Shown one piece after another: positions 59,308 through 64,000 of a DNA stretch of 64,000 bases. A program made the translations under genes and the position numbers. Source of the stretch: Oscillospiraceae bacterium. Lineage in GTDB: Bacteria; Bacillota; Clostridia; Oscillospirales; Oscillospiraceae. The stretch spans positions 62,001-126,000 of the forward strand of contig JAAWQX010000002.1 in the NCBI GenBank assembly GCA_022800755.1, written 5' to 3'. Under the pieces are notes generated by a model that did not search any database, was not told where the DNA came from, and saw only the letters and a program-made list of their open reading frames with translations. Numbering within the stretch: position 1 is the first letter of the stretch; each line of letters begins with the position of its first letter.

Positions 59308-60663
59308 TTGACCGATCTCCGAAAAAATGAGGTTTTCACCTGTGAGATTACAGGATATACCGCCCAGGGCGCGGGGGTGGCCCATATACATGACCGGGCC
59401 GTGTTCGTCCCCGAGACCGTCGCGGGCGAGACCTGGGAAGTGAAGCTGGTCAGAGTGACTGCCTCGGCAGTTTACGGAAAAGGGATCAACCTGCTGTCCC
59501 CCGCGCCCGCGCGGGTCACGCCGGCGTGTCCGCTGGCAGGAAAATGCGGCGGCTGCGCGGTACAGCATTTATCATATGAAGAAGAACTGCGGATGAAGCT
59601 GGACCATGTCAATGACACGCTTCACCGCATCGGGAAAAGCCCGTTCACCGTGGATGAGATCATCGGCGCTGACGATATTTACCGGTACCGGAATAAGGGT
59701 ATCGCAGCGGTGGGTACCATTGACGGACATGCCGCGGCGGGCTTTTACCGGGCCAGAAGCCATGATATCCTCCCGGTGGCCAACTGCCTGCTGCAAAGTG
59801 AAGCGTCCAACCACGTAAACGCAGCGGTGGTGCGGTGGATGGAGGAAAACGGTGTCTCCCCCTACGACGAGCAGACCGGGAAAGGTGCCGTGCGGCACCT
59901 TTTTACCCGCACCAACCGGCTGGGGCAGGTCCATTTGACCATCGTGTCTGCCCGGGGCTTTGGGGATAAGACCGCGAAACTGGTCAAGGAACTGCCGGAA
60001 GCCTGCCCAGAGCTGTGCGGCATCGTTTTGTGCGTAAACAAAAGCCGGGGCAACAGCGTGCTGGACGGGCAGTTTCACCTGCTTTGGGGCAGCGAGACCA
60101 TCTCGGAACAGCTTTGCGGGCATCGGTTCGACATTTCCCCCCAGTCGTTTTTCCAGATCAATCCCCCGCAGGCGGAGCGGCTGTATCAAAAAGCTGTAGA
60201 ATACGCCGCGCCCAATGGCGGGACGGTGCTGGACCTGTATTGCGGCACCGGGACCATCAGCCTTTGTCTGGCAGGCCGGGCAGACCGTGTCATCGGCGCG
60301 GAGATCGTGCCGGAGGCCGTAGAGAACGCCAGGAAAAACGCCCGGAAGAACGGTCTTGAAACGGTGGAATTCATCTGTGCCGACGCGGGACAGGCTGCGC
60401 AGGCGCTGGCCGACCGGGGCATCCGCCCGGACGCCGTCGTGGTGGACCCGCCCCGCAAGGGCATGTATGAAAACACCATCGCGGCCATCGGAGAGATGTC
60501 GCCGGGAAGACTGGTGTATGTTTCCTGTGATCCGGCTACCTTGGCCCGGGACGTACAGCGGCTTGGGGCGTTCGGCTACGCCGTCACCGCCGGGTGTGCG
60601 GTGGACATGTTCCCCCGGACGCATCATGTGGAAACTGTGATACTGATGGAGAAACCTTTATGA
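59308..60663 (+). CDS. 23S rRNA (uracil-C5)-methyltransferase, RlmD/RlmCD type
   Basis: An SAM-dependent RNA m5U methyltransferase of 451 residues. The N-terminal TRAM domain (about 1-65) is followed by an iron-sulfur cysteine set CPLAGKCGGC, a central fold, SAM-binding LDLYCGTGTISLCLA, VVVDPPRKG and the catalytic cysteine in YVSCDPATLARD. The start is taken as TTG at 59308, because GAGGTGAG lies just before it; the ATG at 59233 would add a hydrophobic stretch foreign to the family. Firmicutes RlmCD modifies U747 and U1939; which site applies is not visible. Confidence 0.9.
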   Translation: MTDLRKNEVFTCEITGYTAQGAGVAHIHDRAVFVPETVAGETWEVKLVRVTASAVYGKGINLLSPAPARVTPACPLAGKCGGCAVQHLSYEEELRMKLDHVNDTLHRIGKSPFTVDEIIGADDIYRYRNKGIAAVGTIDGHAAAGFYRARSHDILPVANCLLQSEASNHVNAAVVRWMEENGVSPYDEQTGKGAVRHLFTRTNRLGQVHLTIVSARGFGDKTAKLVKELPEACPELCGIVLCVNKSRGNSVLDGQFHLLWGSETISEQLCGHRFDISPQSFFQINPPQAERLYQKAVEYAAPNGGTVLDLYCGTGTISLCLAGRADRVIGAEIVPEAVENARKNARKNGLETVEFICADAGQAAQALADRGIRPDAVVVDPPRKGMYENTIAAIGEMSPGRLVYVSCDPATLARDVQRLGAFGYAVTAGCAVDMFPRTHHVETVILMEKPL

Positions 60664-61484
60664 CCGAAAAGACATTCCGCACGCCTTGCGGCGTGATCCA
60701 TTACTGGACAAACGAATTTTCTCCCGCACACCCGGCGCTTGTGTTTTTGCCGGGGCTGACGGCGGATCATCGGCTGTTTGACAAACAGGTAGCAGCGTTT
60801 CAGGACAAATACAGGGTCCTGGTGTGGGACGCTCCGGGGCATGGCGCTTCACGTCCGTTCCGGCTGGAGTTTTCCCTTGCGGACAAGGCCGGGTATCTGC
60901 GTGAGATTTTGCGGCAGGAAAAAATCGAACGCCCGATCCTCGTCGGGCAGTCTATGGGTGGATATGTGGCGCAGTGCTATATGGACCAATTTCCAGATTC
61001 GGCGGTCGGTTTTATCAGTATTGATTCCGCACCGTTGAAACGGGAATATATCACGGCGGCAGAACTTTGGCTGCTCAAGCGGACGGAGCCAATGTACCGG
61101 GCGTTTCCGTGGAAGCTGCTGGCTCTGTGCGGTTCCCGAGGCTGCGCAGTGTCAGTCGACGGGCGGCGGCTCATGAACGATATGATGAGTAGCTTTGACC
61201 GGGATGAGTATTGCCGGCTGGCCGGGCATGGGTTCCGCATCCTGGCGGAGGCCATCGAACAGGGCCGGCCCTATGACATCCCCTGCCCCACCCTGCTCAT
61301 TTGTGGTATAAAGGACCGGGCCGGGTCCGCTAAGCGGTACAACAAGTCCTGGGCCAGGCGCGCGGGGCTTCCCATTCTTTGGGTGGACGCCGCGGGGCAC
61401 AATTCCAACTGCGATCAGCCGGAGATCGTGAATCGGGCAATCGAGACATTTATTAAGGAACGAGGAGAACACCATGGTGTTTGA
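60660..61484 (+). CDS. Alpha/beta hydrolase fold protein
   Basis: A 274-residue hydrolase: oxyanion region VFLPGLTADHRLF, nucleophile elbow LVGQSMGGYVAQ with the catalytic serine, acid in LLICGIKDRAG and histidine in DAAGHNSNCDQP. The substrate is unknown. Its ATG overlaps the rRNA methyltransferase stop (ATGA), and its end overlaps the next gene, so the cluster is translationally coupled. Confidence 0.88.
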   Translation: MTEKTFRTPCGVIHYWTNEFSPAHPALVFLPGLTADHRLFDKQVAAFQDKYRVLVWDAPGHGASRPFRLEFSLADKAGYLREILRQEKIERPILVGQSMGGYVAQCYMDQFPDSAVGFISIDSAPLKREYITAAELWLLKRTEPMYRAFPWKLLALCGSRGCAVSVDGRRLMNDMMSSFDRDEYCRLAGHGFRILAEAIEQGRPYDIPCPTLLICGIKDRAGSAKRYNKSWARRAGLPILWVDAAGHNSNCDQPEIVNRAIETFIKERGEHHGV

Positions 61485-62106
61485 TTACAAAAAAGAGTAC
61501 AAAGAATTTTACATGCCGAAAAACAAGCCCGGCATCGTGGAAGTCCCGGAAATGAACTACATCGCGGTGCGGGGACAGGGCGACCCAAACGCGGAGGGCG
61601 GTGAATACAAGCGGTCCATTGAGCTTTTGTACGGCATCGCTTTTACCATTAAAATGAGCAAGAAAGGCAGCCGCCAAATCGAGGGCTACTTTGACTACGT
61701 GGTGCCGCCGCTGGAGGGTTTTTGGTGGCAGGAGGGCAAAACGGAGATCGATTACGCCCATAAAGAGGATTTTCAGTTCATTTCCGTCATCCGTCTGCCG
61801 GACTTTGTGACAAAATCGGACTTTGCCTGGGCGGTTCAGGAAGCGTCTGAGAAGAAGAAAACGGATTTTTCCAAAGTGGAGTTCTGGACATACCATGAGG
61901 GGCTGTGTGTCCAATGTATGCATTTGGGTTCATATGACGACGAACCGGCGACTGTAGAGCTGATGCACCGGTTCATGGAGGAGCAGGGCTATGCGCTGGA
62001 TATCACAGGCCAACGGATACACCATGAAATTTATCTCAGCGACGCGCGGCGCACCGCGCCGGGAAAGCTGAAAACAGTGATTCGGCACCCGGTCAGAAAG
62101 GTATGA
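61474..62106 (+). CDS. Stand-alone GyrI-like domain protein
   Basis: A 210-residue protein with a GyrI-like small-molecule binding fold; seen in VEVPEMNYIAVRGQGDPN, LYGIAFTIKMSKKG and the C-terminal HHEIYLSDARRTAPGKLKTVIRHPV. This larger form without a DNA-binding domain has been linked to hydrolysis or binding of small hydrophobic toxins in some members. It overlaps the hydrolase gene by 11 bases and has GAGGAG at its start. Confidence 0.85.
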   Translation: MVFDYKKEYKEFYMPKNKPGIVEVPEMNYIAVRGQGDPNAEGGEYKRSIELLYGIAFTIKMSKKGSRQIEGYFDYVVPPLEGFWWQEGKTEIDYAHKEDFQFISVIRLPDFVTKSDFAWAVQEASEKKKTDFSKVEFWTYHEGLCVQCMHLGSYDDEPATVELMHRFMEEQGYALDITGQRIHHEIYLSDARRTAPGKLKTVIRHPVRKV

Positions 62107-62114
62107 GGTAAAAT

Positions 62115-62447
62115 ATGGCAACAAGTAAAAGCTTTTTGGAGTTTGTAACAGAACAATTGTCTGACGCAGGTGAGGTTACCACCCGGCCCATGATGGGAGA
62201 ATACCTGGTATATTTCCGGGGAAAACTGATCGGCGATATTTGCGACGACCGGCTGCTGGTGAAAATCACAAAATCCTCCGAAGCTATGCTGCCAGACGCG
62301 CCCCGGGAATTGCCGTATGACGGCGCGAAAACGCCCATGATCTTGGTAGATGACCTGGACGACCGGGCCTTTTTGCAGGCGCTGCTGGAGGCCATGTACG
62401 ACGAACTTCCAGCTCCAAAGCCCAAAAAGCCAAAAACAAAAGCATAA
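62115..62447 (+). CDS. TfoX N-terminal domain protein
   Basis: A 110-residue TfoX_N-domain protein. Conserved features are SFLEFVTEQLSDAGEVTTRPMMGEYLVYFRGKLIGDI and the VKITKSSEAM region; a Lys/Pro tail (PKPKKPKTKA) ends it. TfoX/Sxy proteins regulate competence in gamma-proteobacteria, but this short domain in Firmicutes has no established role. It follows the GyrI-like gene by 8 bases. Confidence 0.87.
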   Translation: MATSKSFLEFVTEQLSDAGEVTTRPMMGEYLVYFRGKLIGDICDDRLLVKITKSSEAMLPDAPRELPYDGAKTPMILVDDLDDRAFLQALLEAMYDELPAPKPKKPKTKA

Positions 62448-62473
62448 TTTTTTCTTAAAATGGAAAAAAGGGC

Positions 62474-62502
62474 TTGAAAGTCGCAAATGAGTGTGTTACA
62501 AT
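62474..62502 (+). promoter_or_regulatory. Promoter of secG
   Basis: TTGAAA (62474-62479), 17 bases, TACAAT (62497-62502), with secG starting at 62544. Confidence 0.8.
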
Positions 62503-62543
62503 GTTTTCCGTTCAAAAATGTGATACGAAAGGATTGAATATAG

Positions 62544-62777
62544 ATGCTGAAGTTGATTCTGACCATTATTCAGGTGCTCTCCGGTATTGCTGTCACCATC
62601 GTCGTTTTGATGCAGTCCGGTAAGTCCGCTGGCCTGTCCGGCGCTATCTCCGGCGGAGCGGATACGTTCCTGGGCGCAGGCAAGGCAAAGACTTTGGACG
62701 CAACCTTGGCCAAAATGACCAAATGGTTTGCGTTGCTTTTTGTGGTTTTGACTCTGGTTCTGAACTTGATTAAGTAA
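62544..62777 (+). CDS. secG: Preprotein translocase subunit SecG
   Basis: A 77-residue accessory subunit of the SecYEG channel. Two membrane helices (about 3-25 and 56-76) flank the conserved cytoplasmic loop VLMQSGKSAGLSGAISGGAD. Short length and layout are typical. AAAGGA lies before the ATG. It is monocistronic, between its own promoter and terminator. Confidence 0.95.
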   Translation: MLKLILTIIQVLSGIAVTIVVLMQSGKSAGLSGAISGGADTFLGAGKAKTLDATLAKMTKWFALLFVVLTLVLNLIK

Positions 62778-62783
62778 TCTTAT

Positions 62784-62812
62784 GCGCCGCAGCTACTTCT
62801 GCGGCGCTTTTT
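62784..62812 (+). terminator. Terminator of secG
   Basis: GCGCCGCAG (62784-62792) and CTGCGGCGC (62799-62807), 6-base loop, followed by TTTTT. Confidence 0.9.
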
Positions 62813-62816
62813 ATTA

Positions 62817-62854
62817 TATAATTGTCACCCTCTTTTTATTCTTAGGTGACAATT
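62817..62854 (+). promoter_or_regulatory. BirA (biotin repressor) operator and -10 of bioY
   Basis: Perfect inverted 10-base arms AATTGTCACC (62820-62829) and GGTGACAATT (62845-62854), separated by 15 bases. This has the form of biotin operators (TTGTnAACC-N14/16-GGTTnACAA type). A TATAAT (62817-62822) overlaps the left arm, so bound BirA would block transcription of bioY-birA. Confidence 0.88.
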
Positions 62855-62873
62855 GTCAGGAGGTAACAGGTCT

Positions 62874-63446
62874 ATGCACAAAACTGTTTCAAAATGGTCT
62901 GCGCGCAAACTGGCTTATGTCGGGATATCCACAGCATTGATCGTGGTATGCACTTGGATCGCGGTTCCCCTGCCATCGGGCATCGCGTTTACTATGCAGA
63001 CCTTTGCCGTATGCGTCGCGGCCAGTCTGCTGGGCTGGAAATACGGGACCCTGGCGGTCGTGGCGTATTTGCTATTGGGCGCGGTGGGGCTGCCGGTCTT
63101 CTCGGGCTTCCGGGCCGGGGCGGGCGTACTGCTGGGCGCTACCGGCGGCTATCTCATCGGATTTTTGTTTATGGCGCCGTGTACTGGTTTACTGTCCAGT
63201 CAGTTTGGAAATTCCCCCGCGAGCTTGGTTCTTTCTATGATCTCCGGGGAGATATTGCTGTATTTATTCGGTACCGTCTGGTTCGTAAACGTCTACGCCG
63301 CAAAATCAGGGCCGATGGGTTACGGCTCCGCCTTTGCTGTATGCGTTCTCCCCTATCTGCTGCCTGACGCTGCAAAAATCGCGCTGGCCGCCGTCGTGGT
63401 GCGTCGGCTGCGTCCGTATGTAACCGTGGGGCAAGGAGGGATTTGA
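62874..63446 (+). CDS. bioY: Biotin transporter S component BioY
   Basis: Substrate-binding membrane subunit of an ECF-type biotin transporter, 190 residues with six hydrophobic helices. Conserved stretches are VPLPSGIAFTMQTFAVCVAA, GAVGLPVFSGFRAG and GATGGYLIGF. The start at 62874 has AGGAGGT at 9 bases. The ECF A/A'/T module is not in the window. The BirA operator upstream and birA downstream support biotin uptake as its role. Confidence 0.96.
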   Translation: MHKTVSKWSARKLAYVGISTALIVVCTWIAVPLPSGIAFTMQTFAVCVAASLLGWKYGTLAVVAYLLLGAVGLPVFSGFRAGAGVLLGATGGYLIGFLFMAPCTGLLSSQFGNSPASLVLSMISGEILLYLFGTVWFVNVYAAKSGPMGYGSAFAVCVLPYLLPDAAKIALAAVVVRRLRPYVTVGQGGI

Positions 63447-64000
63447 TGCGCCTGAAAGAAACCGTGCTGACGCTGCTGATGGAACAACGCGGTTCCTATC
63501 TGTCAGGGGAATCGATCGCCAATTCCCTGGGGGTGAGCAGAAACGCCGTTTGGAAAGCCGTGCGCCAACTCCAAAAGGATGGGCACCCAATCGACGCCGT
63601 GCGGAACCGCGGCTATGCCCTGTCCGGCGGGGCGGACACGCTCTGTGTCCCCGGCATCACCCGGTATTTGCGGTGCGGGGGGCTTACGCTGGACTACCAA
63701 AAGAGCGTATCCACCACCATGAACGTGTGCAAACATGCGGCAGAAAGCGGCACGCCTGAGGGCTATGTGATCATTGCCGAACAGCAAACCGATGGAAAGG
63801 GACGGATGGGCCGCAGTTTTTATTCCCCCGCCGGGACCGGGGTGTATTTCAGTATTCTGCTCCGGCCCAGGTTCAGCGCCGAGCAAAGCCTACTCATTAC
63901 TACCTGCGCCGCCGTCGCCTGCGCCCAGGCCATTGAGGCTGTTTCCGGGCAGGAGGCACAAATCAAATGGGTCAATGACATCTATGTCGCCGGGAAAAAA
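63446..64000 (+). CDS. birA: Biotin-protein ligase/biotin operon repressor, N-terminal part (runs off right edge)
   Basis: Bifunctional BirA: about 185 codons are present from an ATG that overlaps the bioY stop (TGATG), with AAGGAGGG upstream. The N-terminal winged helix-turn-helix (SGESIANSLGVSRNAVWKAV, about 21-40) shows it is the DNA-binding class. The catalytic domain begins with ST(T)MNVCKHAAESGTPEG, VIIAEQQTDGKGRMGRSFYS and WVNDIYVAGKK, matching the biotinyl-AMP site. The central and C-terminal parts are cut by the window end. Confidence 0.95.
   Translation, partial: MRLKETVLTLLMEQRGSYLSGESIANSLGVSRNAVWKAVRQLQKDGHPIDAVRNRGYALSGGADTLCVPGITRYLRCGGLTLDYQKSVSTTMNVCKHAAESGTPEGYVIIAEQQTDGKGRMGRSFYSPAGTGVYFSILLRPRFSAEQSLLITTCAAVACAQAIEAVSGQEAQIKWVNDIYVAGKK

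Noticed and set aside
1-64000. Possible CRISPR arrays, phage genes, insertion sequences or toxin-antitoxin pairs
   Set aside because: No regularly spaced repeats, transposase, integrase or paired short toxin/antitoxin frames were seen; the only strong repeats are terminator hairpins and the short operator repeats listed.

Overview
The window reads as a contiguous chromosomal segment of an anaerobic, endospore-forming, fermentative Clostridia-type Firmicute. A gut Oscillospiraceae or relative would fit, but that is inference. The evidence is a spoIVA fragment at the left edge, a cytoplasmic NADH-linked [FeFe] hydrogenase (hydCBA), acetate kinase, the dxs-tlyA-nadK-argR-recN block typical of Firmicutes, strong AGGAGG ribosome-binding sites, and sigma-A promoters (TTGACA/TATAAT with 16-17 bp spacing). 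There is no phage, insertion sequence, CRISPR array or rRNA operon. Most of the window is tightly packed housekeeping operons, many joined by 4-base ATGA overlaps.

Layout. 1-2.4 kb: spoIVA (partial), then a YafY/WYL regulator divergent from a DJ-1/PfpI-like gene. 2.4-7.6 kb: a BceAB-type ABC exporter divergent from a LytTR response regulator and GHKL histidine kinase, with LytTR-type direct repeats between them. 7.6-8.06 kb: an AT-rich gap. 8.06-14.8 kb (minus): uvrB-polA-rimI-tsaD-radC. 14.9-17.2 kb: hydrolase, aminotransferase and tRNA-Gly(GCC). 17.2-23.5 kb: a transglutaminase-like lipoprotein and a complete livJHMGF branched-chain amino acid importer. 23.6-27.4 kb: tmcAL divergent from ackA, a HAD phosphatase and a TIGR01440 protein. 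27.5-34 kb: a DUF3048 lipoprotein, an AraC/GyrI-like regulator, RNase J-dipeptidase-ArsC-like, and rpe-recR. 34.2-38.2 kb (plus): an XpaC-TelA-LemA-TPM envelope cluster and a YbaK-like deacylase. 38.3-43.6 kb (minus): a DUF362 ferredoxin-type protein and hydCBA. 43.6-46.6 kb (plus): a TM1266-type hydrogenase regulator with a three-gene ABC importer behind a terminator hairpin. 46.7-56.6 kb (minus): mutY, then an eight-gene run dxs-tlyA-nadK-argR-recN-CGCAxxGCC-tyrS-NSS transporter. 56.7-64 kb: nth, a small lipoprotein, an aminotransferase, rlmD-hydrolase-GyrI-like-tfoX, secG, and bioY-birA (partial) under a clear BirA operator.

How the parts fit. The hydrogenase reoxidises NADH and ferredoxin while acetate kinase makes ATP from acetyl phosphate, as expected of a fermenter that produces H2 and acetate. 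The most interesting loci are the TM1266-regulator/ABC-importer operon facing the hydrogenase operon, the four-gene XpaC-TelA-LemA-TPM cluster, and the BceAB exporter paired with a LytTR rather than BceRS-type regulator. Two real partial genes run off the ends (spoIVA left, birA right). Functions are assigned by reading protein motifs; no database search was run.
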